The notes beneath the pieces were generated by a model that did no database searches, was not told where the DNA came from, and saw only the letters and a list, made by a program, of their open reading frames with translations. Below are positions 1 through 6,852 of a DNA stretch of 24,416 nucleotides, in pieces. The DNA lies in contig JAEZVB010000009.1 of the NCBI GenBank assembly GCA_023443285.1, positions 1 through 24,416 on the forward strand. The letters are read 5' to 3'. Position 1 is the stretch's first letter, and every line of letters starts with the position of its first letter. The DNA comes from Bacillota bacterium. Its GTDB lineage: Bacteria > Bacillota > Negativicutes > Sporomusales > Sporomusaceae. The position numbers and the translations under genes are program-made.

Positions 1-86
<86 letters not shown>

Positions 87-260
87 GTTTATTTTATGAA
101 GCCATTTGTTGGCTCTTAAAATCAATTTTAGAAATTGTTTTGGTTTGTATGTCGCAAGCGACATACTACCGCACATCTGGCTTTTATGATGCATTACTTA
201 CATTGTTCAGTTTTCAGGGAACACTGCATTTTCAATCGTTCGCCGTCTGCTGACGACTTT
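87..260 (-). other. 16S rRNA leader (transcribed spacer with processing/antitermination signals)
   Basis: This is the transcribed leader between the rRNA promoter and the 16S 5' end. On the minus strand it contains CCTGAAAACTGAACAATG (within 201-223), which resembles the conserved leader/spacer sequence of Firmicutes rRNA operons. It also has a perfect 9-bp inverted repeat at 147-166 (GTATGTCGC, AA, GCGACATAC), a 6-bp hairpin at 123-137 and a 5-bp hairpin at 100-114. These hairpins could guide RNase processing or fold the nascent transcript. No protein gene is credible here: the short plus-strand frame across 26-253 overlaps the rRNA. Confidence 0.6.
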
Positions 261-263
261 TAT

Positions 264-293
264 ATATTAACACATAAGTTTTCGTCGTGTCAA
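264..293 (-). promoter_or_regulatory. rRNA operon promoter
   Basis: On the minus strand a perfect -35 box TTGACA (288-293) and a -10 box TAATAT (264-269) are separated by 18 nt. An AT-rich, UP-element-like stretch lies upstream (294-325). Transcription would start near 256 and give a leader of about 170 nt before 16S. Box quality and position fit a strong vegetative rRNA promoter. Confidence 0.75.
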
Positions 294-373
294 TATATCT
301 TTTGTTGGTAATTTTTGAGCTTGATTAGTTAATTTATATAACCGCAACAAGCGGCGACTTACATATAATACAT

Positions 374-404
374 GAAAGCAGCACTAGTGTCAAGTGCTGC
401 TTTC
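374..404 (-). terminator. Stem-loop downstream of the chemoreceptor gene
   Basis: A perfect 12-bp stem (GAAAGCAGCACT at 374-385 with its complement at 393-404) closes a 7-nt loop. It lies about 50 nt after the stop codon of the minus-strand MCP gene and upstream of the rRNA promoter, so it probably ends the MCP operon. The sequence beyond it on the minus strand is only weakly U-rich (ATGTATTATATG), so intrinsic termination may be inefficient. Confidence 0.5.
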
Positions 405-426
405 TGATTATGCTGCTTTCTGATTA
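395..426. repeat. Exact 16-bp tandem duplication
   Basis: TGCTGCTTTCTGATTA is present twice, head to tail (395-410 and 411-426). The first copy contributes the 3' arm of the stem-loop at 374-404, so the second copy offers an alternative pairing arm. It looks like a small slippage duplication. Confidence 0.8.
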
Positions 427-454
427 TATAACTATTTATTTCTCAGCTCGCTTT

Positions 455-2179
455 TTAAACCTTGAATCGCTCAACCGATCTCTCCAATTCGTTTGCCATG
501 GCGCTGGTTTCCTCTGCACTTGCAGCCACTGTCTGCAAGGCTGAAGCTTGTTCCTCATCTGAGGCCACAACTTCTTCACTATGAGCAGCTACTGATTCAA
601 TAACACTGGAAAGATCGTTAATTAGCTTCACAATTTGATCTGAATTGGCTACCTGCTCGGAAGTTATATCACCAATTCTTTTGGTATCTCCAGCCATCAA
701 CGTTACTGCCTGCAATATCTTATCAAGTGCTACCCCGGCCTCATTTACAGTAGTAACGCCGCCTTCCACTTCTGCTACATTTTGGGTCATGGCTGCTACA
801 GCCAGTTGTGTCTTTTCAGTTACTTTTTGAACCAGAGCGGTAATTTCTTGCGCTCCCTGATTAGACTGTTCAGCTAGTTGGCGTACCTCTTCCGCCACCA
901 CTGCAAAACCACGCCCGTGCTCACCGGCTCGTGCTGCTTCAATTGCGGCGTTAAGTGCCAACAGATTTGTTTGTTTGGCAATTGTCGTAATGGTGTCCGT
1001 AATCTGCGAGATTTGCTGCGAATACTCGTTTAATTCTCCAATAATCTGGCTGGATTTTTGGGTCTGCTCAGTAATGTTACCCATCTTGCTAACTGATTCA
1101 TTGACTTTTGTCCGCCCATTTTCCGCTGCTGTCAAAGTTTCTTTAGAATTATTACTAGTATCATTAGCCTTTTTCTTAGCAATTTGAATCAGGCTGGACA
1201 ACTCTACCAATGCCTGAGATGCCTCCAACATAGAACGATTACCGTTATCGGCCTCGCCAGACAAACGTTCCATACTTTTCGAAACTGCTTCACTTGTGGC
1301 TGTAACTTCTTCAATAGATGCCGCCGTTTGCTCAGAGGCTGCCGCAAGCTGTTCAGAGGCCGAACGGATACCGGCTATCATAGTGACGAAATTATTATGC
1401 ATAGTCCCTAACGCCTGTCCCAATTCGCCAATTTCATCTGAAGATTTGATATCCACTGACCCCCGCAAATCTCCGTCAGCATATTGTTTAGTTATAGCGG
1501 TGAGAGCGACTATAGGTTTCCTGATCATGTTGGTTAAAACTACAGAAATCACTGAACCCAACACCAATACAATCAAACTGATTACCAGAGAAAACAAATT
1601 AACTTTGTCAGCACGACTAATACTTTCCTCAATCAACGCTACTGCTAGTTTTTCGTTGTTACCAGTAATAGTCTCTATCTTGCTGGCTACTGATGCAGTT
1701 ACCGGCGACACACGTTTAGTAATCGCCATCAGTTTTAACTCGTATTCTTGTTCCAAAGCGACATTCCCTGCTGCTTTAGCATTATGATACTCTTTAGCTA
1801 GCGGCAAATATTCCTTTATAATAGTCTCTTTATATTGTGTTGTTTCATCAATTATTGCCTGGACATCCTGCCGCTTCTCCGCTCTTGCAACTGCCAGCAG
1901 TTCCTTTTCAGCTGTCATGAGTTTCTCAAAACCACTGTCAACTTGCCCCAGAAATATACTATCGCCAAAGGCAGCATAGGCGCGAATAACGGCAATTGTG
2001 TTCTTATATTCTAAGGCAATATCATCCGCTATTTTCATCCGTTTATTGGCTTCTTCAATTTTTATTAAATCTGCTTTGGCATTTTGGAGATTGACGAACG
2101 AATTAATCGACATAATAATCATTAGTAATAAAATAGCACCAAAACTCACGGCAAATTTAAAACTAAGTTTTGTTTTCAA
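455..2179 (-). CDS. Methyl-accepting chemotaxis protein
   Basis: Membrane chemoreceptor of 574 aa that would signal to a CheA/CheW array. An N-terminal membrane segment lies at about residues 9-29, followed by an extracytoplasmic helical sensor of about 165 residues (four-helix-bundle type). A second membrane segment (about 195-217) leads to a HAMP domain (about 217-270) and a long cytoplasmic coiled-coil signalling domain. The conserved hairpin tip is visible at about residues 405-430 (AARAGEHGRGFAVVAEEVR). There is no C-terminal CheR-tethering pentapeptide. The start codon is TTG: GGAG lies about 9 nt upstream and no better start exists. It is the last gene of the operon, 25 nt after the phosphatase gene. 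The ligand cannot be inferred, because the sensor region is variable in this family. Confidence 0.95.
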   Translation of the reverse strand: MKTKLSFKFAVSFGAILLLMIIMSINSFVNLQNAKADLIKIEEANKRMKIADDIALEYKNTIAVIRAYAAFGDSIFLGQVDSGFEKLMTAEKELLAVARAEKRQDVQAIIDETTQYKETIIKEYLPLAKEYHNAKAAGNVALEQEYELKLMAITKRVSPVTASVASKIETITGNNEKLAVALIEESISRADKVNLFSLVISLIVLVLGSVISVVLTNMIRKPIVALTAITKQYADGDLRGSVDIKSSDEIGELGQALGTMHNNFVTMIAGIRSASEQLAAASEQTAASIEEVTATSEAVSKSMERLSGEADNGNRSMLEASQALVELSSLIQIAKKKANDTSNNSKETLTAAENGRTKVNESVSKMGNITEQTQKSSQIIGELNEYSQQISQITDTITTIAKQTNLLALNAAIEAARAGEHGRGFAVVAEEVRQLAEQSNQGAQEITALVQKVTEKTQLAVAAMTQNVAEVEGGVTTVNEAGVALDKILQAVTLMAGDTKRIGDITSEQVANSDQIVKLINDLSSVIESVAAHSEEVVASDEEQASALQTVAASAEETSAMANELERSVERFKV

Positions 2180-2204
2180 TTTTATCCACTCCTAACCCAC
2201 AAAA

Positions 2205-3269
2205 CTATCTATCGTATATATATATACTGATTCCGGAAGCATCATCCTTGATTTCCTTGTTGCTTGCTGTATCTTTGCATAAATTATGCATTGTAGCAAA
2301 TGTATGCGCCTGGTCAATTGGCTGCACTAGCATTTCATACAACCCGTCTGTCATAAAGAAAAAACTATCGCCTGGCTGAAAGGGTATCACGCCTTCATCA
2401 TAAGCTTCATTTTCTCTTATACCCAAAAATAAACCCGGACTTTTTATTACTTTTGCGCCTTTACCGGATAGAAAAATAAACTGGTTTATCCCCGCAGCAG
2501 AATACGTTAATGTCATGCTTTTGAAATCAAACGCAAATAGAAGTGCGGCAGCAAAGCCGCCACTACCAAAAAACGGCATGACTTCATTGTTAATCCAAGC
2601 TAGTTTATCACTCACAGCAATATGTTTATCAACGGCTTGATAAAAAAGATAGCGCAAAATACCGCCCTGGCTGGCAGCGGTAATCCCATGTCCCATCACG
2701 TCAAAAATGACTCCAAACAACGTTTGATTGTCCTCATCAATTTGGACATCATATAAATCACCGCTAAGACCGGCAACCGGCTGATAAACTGTTTTCATCG
2801 AAAACAATGCGGTTTCCATATCCTTTGGTAGAAGCATACGCTGAATCTTACCGGCAATCTCCACTTCCTGCCGCATTTTGTCGTCAATAGCCGCATCTCT
2901 TACCAACGCTGCAATGACAGACTTACCATGCATCATCAGACAACGGGCACTAATCTCCACCTTAAACATTATCCCGTCTTTTTTTACATGATTGGCTGTA
3001 AATACATATCCCCGTTTAGCCTGTTCACTTATCCTGCTTATGTTTTCAGATACAGTTTCCCGCGACTCCTGGCTTAAGTTCATAAGTGACAAGCCGGCAG
3101 CCTCCTGTTGCTCATACCGATACATATGTAGAGCCTGTTGGTTCAAAAATATAATATCCCCGTTTTTAACATCTATCAAAAGGACAGCGTCATTGATCAT
3201 ATCCAATAGATCAAACCGCTGGCAGTACTCGCACATCTCGAGTCTAACTTCACTTTCCCTGGCGATCAT
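2205..3269 (-). CDS. PAS domain-containing PP2C (SpoIIE/RsbU-type) serine phosphatase
   Basis: 354 aa. An N-terminal PAS-like sensor (about residues 18-130) is followed by a SpoIIE/RsbU-type PP2C phosphatase domain (about 140-350). Metal-binding acidic motifs are recognisable: GDLYDV (D171, D174), FDVMGHG (D190) and MTDGLYE (D308). In partner-switching systems this class dephosphorylates the STAS antagonist so that it can bind the anti-sigma kinase. The STAS and kinase genes lie directly upstream, which fixes the likely substrate. A CxxC pair (C13, C16) precedes the PAS domain and might bind a metal or sense redox (inference). AAGGGG lies 8-9 nt before the ATG. The gap to the STAS gene is 24 nt and to the MCP gene 25 nt. 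Confidence 0.92.
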   Translation of the reverse strand: MIARESEVRLEMCEYCQRFDLLDMINDAVLLIDVKNGDIIFLNQQALHMYRYEQQEAAGLSLMNLSQESRETVSENISRISEQAKRGYVFTANHVKKDGIMFKVEISARCLMMHGKSVIAALVRDAAIDDKMRQEVEIAGKIQRMLLPKDMETALFSMKTVYQPVAGLSGDLYDVQIDEDNQTLFGVIFDVMGHGITAASQGGILRYLFYQAVDKHIAVSDKLAWINNEVMPFFGSGGFAAALLFAFDFKSMTLTYSAAGINQFIFLSGKGAKVIKSPGLFLGIRENEAYDEGVIPFQPGDSFFFMTDGLYEMLVQPIDQAHTFATMHNLCKDTASNKEIKDDASGISIYIYDR

Positions 3270-3293
3270 TTCTACATCCCCTTGCTGGCTCTG

Positions 3294-3596
3294 TTACTGC
3301 ATATCAAAGACTCTGTTTAGGCGGGTTAGCTCAAATAGTTCTTTGACAAAACCGGTTACCCCACCAATCACCAGGCTACCGTTACATTGCTGTGTCCGCT
3401 TATGTATGGAGACCAAAACACCCAGCCCCGAACTGTCGATATAATCAACCTTATTCATTTTTATCAAAAAATGCTTTTGTCCTTCTTCCATATACTTGAT
3501 AAGCTTTTCCCTAAGAATTTCGGCTCCTTCCACATACATTCCGCCCGATAAATCTACGACAACCTGATTATTAACAACCTTATCATCAATTTGCAT
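3294..3596 (-). CDS. STAS-domain anti-sigma factor antagonist (SpoIIAA/RsbV-like)
   Basis: 100-aa single STAS domain. The phosphorylatable serine motif DSSGLG is at residues 54-59; S56 matches the phosphoserine position of SpoIIAA. When dephosphorylated it would bind the neighbouring HATPase kinase and release that kinase's target. A GTG at 3605 in the same frame would abut the Shine-Dalgarno sequence, whereas AAGGGGA sits about 9 nt before the ATG at 3596. I therefore take 3596 as the start. It is flanked by its predicted kinase (upstream, 41 nt) and phosphatase (downstream, 24 nt), the standard partner-switching trio. Confidence 0.92.
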   Translation of the reverse strand: MQIDDKVVNNQVVVDLSGGMYVEGAEILREKLIKYMEEGQKHFLIKMNKVDYIDSSGLGVLVSIHKRTQQCNGSLVIGGVTGFVKELFELTRLNRVFDMQ

Positions 3597-3637
3597 GTAG
3601 TCCACTCCCCTTTTCCTTATTAGTACAAATATTACTG

Positions 3638-4009
3638 CTAACTGGCTATTTTTTTAATCAAAACCATTTCGCTAGGATTTAAATTAAAATAATAATGATC
3701 AACGCAATGTCTGATAATTTCAATGCCTCGTCCGCTTTCTCGCAGATCAGGTTCCGTGATTACCTTAGCTGACTCAAAGCCTTGCCCTTCGTCACGAATA
3801 ATAACTCTGACTTCTTCAGGCAAACGCAGTATACTTAAGCGTACTTTTTTGCTTTTGTCTTGCTTATTTCCATGGAAAATAGCATTATTCACAGCCTCGT
3901 TTACTGCCACAAAAAAGGGATCAACGCCTGCAACCAACATTTCTGTCAGTTTTTTTCGCACAGTCTCACGTATTTTGGCAAACTCTTCGACTGTAGAAAA
4001 ATAAAACAT
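3638..4009 (-). CDS. Anti-sigma factor serine/threonine kinase (RsbW/SpoIIAB-like HATPase)
   Basis: 123-aa GHKL-fold kinase. Its ATP-binding boxes are clear: N box NEAVNNAIFHG (residues 37-47), G1 box DEGQGFE (73-79) and G2 box GRGIEII (93-99). The family phosphorylates the STAS antagonist and sequesters a sigma factor or another partner. The in-frame GTG at 4018 is rejected in favour of the ATG at 4009, which has GAGGTG spaced 7-8 nt upstream. It is the first gene of the operon, behind a promoter at 4149-4178 and a leader hairpin at 4057-4097. No sigma factor gene is next to it, so the controlled target is unknown. Confidence 0.92.
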   Translation of the reverse strand: MFYFSTVEEFAKIRETVRKKLTEMLVAGVDPFFVAVNEAVNNAIFHGNKQDKSKKVRLSILRLPEEVRVIIRDEGQGFESAKVITEPDLRESGRGIEIIRHCVDHYYFNLNPSEMVLIKKIAS

Positions 4010-4056
4010 GGTTCTCACCTCAATGCATTATAATGAAGCATTAATTATATAAAAGC

Positions 4057-4097
4057 GGCATGAACCAACAAAAGAATCTCTTTTGCAGCTTCATGCC
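4057..4097 (-). promoter_or_regulatory. Leader hairpin, GGYATGAAGCY element copy A
   Basis: On the minus strand GGCATGAA and TTCATGCC form a perfect 8-bp outer stem. An internal loop (GCTGC / GTTGG) follows, then an inner 6-bp stem AAAAGA/TCTTTT with a 3-nt loop. The sequence after it is GCTTTTATAT, moderately U-rich. It lies between the promoter at 4149-4178 and the rsbW-like start at 4009, so it is in the 5' UTR. The same 5' arm and architecture recur at 13086-13129 and 13373-13425. I do not recognise a named riboswitch class. Confidence 0.6.
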
Positions 4098-4148
4098 ACT
4101 GTTATACGTATGCATACTACGTTAATATTTTAACATTTAGTAGTTATA

Positions 4149-4178
4149 AGTATAACTTTATAGGCTAAAAATTGTCAA
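4149..4178 (-). promoter_or_regulatory. Promoter of the partner-switching/MCP operon
   Basis: On the minus strand, TTGACA (4173-4178) and TATACT (4149-4154) are spaced 18 nt apart, upstream of the rsbW-like gene. Predicted transcription starts near 4142, giving a leader of about 130 nt that contains the hairpin at 4057-4097. It looks like a housekeeping-type promoter, not an alternative-sigma one. Confidence 0.6.
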
Positions 4179-4246
4179 CCATTAAAATCCTAAATCTGCA
4201 AAAATTTACAAGAACTTTATAAGGATTTTACAAAATTTTAGCAACT

Positions 4247-5221
4247 TTATATGGCCTTTTCTTTAAGGCCAAGTGCTCTTTGCTGCTGATCAAGCTTTTG
4301 TTCCCATTCGGCTAAATCCTTATACATAAACTCATGCACAAGAAATTCCGGCTGCAAATAATCAACAATACTTCGGGCTGCTGAAGTTGTAAATGGCCTG
4401 TGTTCATCAATTTTGAGTACATGGTTCATAACTTCATCCATATTGTATGCTGTATTATGCTTGCTGGAAGTTTGACTGGCTTTAAGATATTTTCCTGATA
4501 ACGATTTGTGCAAATGAATACCTTTGACATATTGCGCATAGCTGCCGAGACTTTCCAAGGTATTTATAACGTACTCCGCCCCTGCCGCCTCTGTCCGCAA
4601 ATCTGGATTGGTATTCATCAGATGACCGGTATCGAGCATTATCCCAATATTGCGGTGATCAACACTATCAAGCAACATAGCCGTCAAGCCTTTATCAGTG
4701 AGCGTCAAACCCGGCCACCACAAGTTTTCAAATAATAGAGTTACATCCTGTGGAATGGCTGGTGTCAATTCATTGACTACTTCGATGGTTGCTTCGATAA
4801 CCTCTCGGCTTGTCGCACTGAATTTCCAGCTAAACAGTTCGGCAGTACGGGCATGACTAACATGTAATACCAAATACTTTACTCCCGCCTTACTGGCAGC
4901 GCGAATATTTTCGCGGTAAATTTCCAGCCATGCCTCACGAGTTGATCCGCCATAGCACTCATTAATATTTCCCTGACTACCAAACAGCCGGAGTAAAGCC
5001 TCCTGGTCGCCGCGCCAAAAATCCAGCCACCAGGGCCAGAAACGCAGATGACAGCCCTGCATCCACTCTGGTTTATGAAACTGCGCATCCCAGGGAGCGC
5101 AAAACATCATTTCAAGACCATCCAGGTTATGGCGCGACAAAAAGGCATGCAATTGTTGCGAGTTGTTGCCAAATAGCTCATTATCAGTAACATAATTTGA
5201 TATATTTGCAAGTTGAAGCAT
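4247..5221 (-). CDS. TIM-barrel sugar phosphate isomerase/epimerase-like protein (AP endonuclease 2 family)
   Basis: 324 aa, with the pattern of the xylose-isomerase-like TIM barrel. Putative metal and active-site residues end successive strands: H120 and H123 (LVLHVSH), E165 (LLFEN), D197 and H200 (LDTGH), H236/H238 (IHLHKS) and E297 (VHEF). The family isomerises or epimerises sugars or cleaves AP sites, so the exact reaction cannot be named. It follows cobO by 64 nt on the same strand with no terminator between, so it appears to be the last gene of the corrinoid operon. A role linked to corrinoid metabolism or its ribose moiety is only inference from position. GAGG lies 7 nt before the ATG. 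A Trp-rich stretch (WPWWLDFW, about residues 62-69) is distinctive. Confidence 0.75.
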   Translation of the reverse strand: MLQLANISNYVTDNELFGNNSQQLHAFLSRHNLDGLEMMFCAPWDAQFHKPEWMQGCHLRFWPWWLDFWRGDQEALLRLFGSQGNINECYGGSTREAWLEIYRENIRAASKAGVKYLVLHVSHARTAELFSWKFSATSREVIEATIEVVNELTPAIPQDVTLLFENLWWPGLTLTDKGLTAMLLDSVDHRNIGIMLDTGHLMNTNPDLRTEAAGAEYVINTLESLGSYAQYVKGIHLHKSLSGKYLKASQTSSKHNTAYNMDEVMNHVLKIDEHRPFTTSAARSIVDYLQPEFLVHEFMYKDLAEWEQKLDQQQRALGLKEKAI

Positions 5222-5285
5222 ACCCTATCCTCACCCTATCTGTAAGCAGCCTCGTAACCTGTCCAGCTTTTTACGGCAACATTTA

Positions 5286-5819
5286 TCAGAATTCTATCCC
5301 TTTTTGGGCTTTTATTCCCTTTTTATAAGGGTGCTTTATTTCTTTCATTTCAGTAACCAAATCTGCTTTGTCAATAATCTCCTGACGCGCATCGCGGCCG
5401 GTAAGCACAAGATGCAGTAAAGGCGGTTTTACCGCAAGCAATTCAAGTACCGCTTCCGAGGATATCAGGCCAAATTTTATAGCATAATTAATCTCGTCGA
5501 GAATTATCATATCCCATTTACCTGATAGAATTTCTGTTTTAGCGTCATAGAGCGCCTGTTGCGCGGCCTCCTGATGATCAGCCTTTTCGTCTTCCTTGGC
5601 ATTTCTTACAAACCCTTCACCCAACTGACGAATTACAAAATCAGCGCCCATTCTCTCGGCAGCCTGTAGTTCTCCATATTTCCAGTTTCCTTTGATGAAT
5701 TGTAAAACCAAAACTTTAAGTCCCTGTCCCCACGCCCGCATCCCCAGCCCCAAGGCCGCGGTTGTTTTCCCCTTGCCATTCCCGGTATTAACAATAATCA
5801 AGCCTTGTCGTTCGTCCAT
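5286..5819 (-). CDS. cobO: Cob(I)alamin/cob(I)yrinic acid a,c-diamide adenosyltransferase (CobA/CobO/BtuR family)
   Basis: 177 aa, normal for this family. A P-loop at residues 13-20 (GNGKGKTT) leads into the family pattern TTAALGLGMRAWGQG, followed by VLQFIKG and a Walker-B-like IILDE. The enzyme transfers the 5'-deoxyadenosyl group of ATP to the cobalt of reduced corrinoids in the cytoplasm, in both de novo synthesis and salvage. It lies 21 nt after cbiK on the same strand. AAGGTGAT sits about 6 nt before the ATG. Together with the upstream riboswitches and receptor, this is strong context for a B12 operon. Whether it prefers cobyrinate diamide or cobalamin cannot be told from sequence. Confidence 0.95.
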   Translation of the reverse strand: MDERQGLIIVNTGNGKGKTTAALGLGMRAWGQGLKVLVLQFIKGNWKYGELQAAERMGADFVIRQLGEGFVRNAKEDEKADHQEAAQQALYDAKTEILSGKWDMIILDEINYAIKFGLISSEAVLELLAVKPPLLHLVLTGRDARQEIIDKADLVTEMKEIKHPYKKGIKAQKGIEF

Positions 5820-5840
5820 AATATCACCTTTTCATTTATC

Positions 5841-6701
5841 CTATTTATGTTTATGTCCAGTTTCAGGAGATGGATGGGCAATAGCTGCTTTGAGATGGTC
5901 GACATAGATATCTTGAATTACCGCATTTTCGCCTAACCCACAAAAATATACGTTCACCTCAAAGCCAGCTGCCTCTAGCTGCGATTTAGCTGAATTTTCC
6001 TCCTCGCCCGCCATATCGTTGGTAGCATGGTCACCCGCAACCAGTAAAAACGGCATCAGTGTAACTTTTCGCACCTGCCCTTGTTTTAATTTGGCAATAA
6101 TTCGACCGAGCTCCGGATAACCTTCTACTGTATAGATATAAACAGTATTCAGTCCAGCATCTTCAAGCTTTAGCTGAAAGACGCCATAGGCGGCATTAGC
6201 AGGATGAAGCCCCCCGTGGCCCATAAGTATTACCGCACTGTCTGGCTGAGCTTCAGGCAATTGCGTTTCCAGAGCTTTGATGGCAATTTCATAGTCATCA
6301 GGTTGCCCCTCCTGCCCCATATAATACAGCAGTGGGCGACCCAACCGGATTTTTTCAAAAGCTCGGGCTTTGCCATGCGTATAATGCGCAACCAAGATCT
6401 TTATTTTGTCATATTCGGCACCTGGAACAATATGCAGCGGTTGAATATATACTTCCCTGTACCCTTCCGCTTGCAAACGCTCTAACGCTTCCCGTTCATT
6501 ATCAATCGCAAGGCCATCACGTTCCCGCAACCGTTTAATGACAGTCCGGGAAGTAAATGCCCGGCGCACTTCATATTCAGGAAAAGCAGCGCGAATACGT
6601 TTCTCCACACTTTCAATAGCTAACTGTAGAGTTTCCGGGTAAGAGGTACCAAAGCTAACCACTACGATAGCCTTCTTTTTGGCAGCTTGTTCTTGATCCA
6701 T
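5841..6701 (-). CDS. cbiK: Sirohydrochlorin cobaltochelatase CbiK, cytoplasmic form
   Basis: 286 aa, no signal peptide. CbiK inserts Co(II) into (factor II) sirohydrochlorin at the start of anaerobic cobalamin synthesis. Conserved blocks are VVVSFGTSYPET (residues 13-24), RRAFTSR, QPLHIVPG (H90), LMGHGG (H162), YTVEGYP (E193) and VAGDHATNDMAG (H225). H162, E193 and H225 have the spacing of the His-Glu-His metal site known for the family. GGAGGG lies 7 nt upstream of the ATG. The C-terminus is short and His-containing (GHKHK), absent from the second CbiK here. It lies between the BtuB-like gene and cobO. The 151-nt gap upstream carries a decayed riboswitch fragment. Confidence 0.95.
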   Translation of the reverse strand: MDQEQAAKKKAIVVVSFGTSYPETLQLAIESVEKRIRAAFPEYEVRRAFTSRTVIKRLRERDGLAIDNEREALERLQAEGYREVYIQPLHIVPGAEYDKIKILVAHYTHGKARAFEKIRLGRPLLYYMGQEGQPDDYEIAIKALETQLPEAQPDSAVILMGHGGLHPANAAYGVFQLKLEDAGLNTVYIYTVEGYPELGRIIAKLKQGQVRKVTLMPFLLVAGDHATNDMAGEEENSAKSQLEAAGFEVNVYFCGLGENAVIQDIYVDHLKAAIAHPSPETGHKHK

Positions 6702-6740
6702 GTAATTCCCTCCACGCCTAATAAATATAGTCTTCCGAGC

Positions 6741-6764
6741 TGGATCATTGCCTACCTAAACCTT
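6741..6764 (-). other. Probable remnant of a third cobalamin riboswitch
   Basis: The stretch GGATCATTGC..TAAACCTT matches the two intact cobalamin riboswitches of this window in the equivalent internal segment. Identity is 20 of 23 positions to the copy at 12041-12240 and about 20 of 23 to that at 10634-10835. The adjoining B12 box is not preserved and the 5' half of the aptamer is missing. It lies between the BtuB-like gene and cbiK, where a riboswitch would make sense, and looks like a relic rather than a working switch. Confidence 0.5.
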
Positions 6765-6852
6765 ATTGATTTTTATACTACAATTTGTTGGCAGGCATTG
6801 TCAATAAACTTCAACAAGCTAGCGTTCTTTCTTAACTTCTACCTATATTCTG

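Noticed and set aside
1296..1787. Plus-strand open frame of 163 codons inside the chemoreceptor gene
   Set aside because: Antisense to the MCP coding sequence, low-complexity hydrophobic translation, no start signal; a shadow frame.
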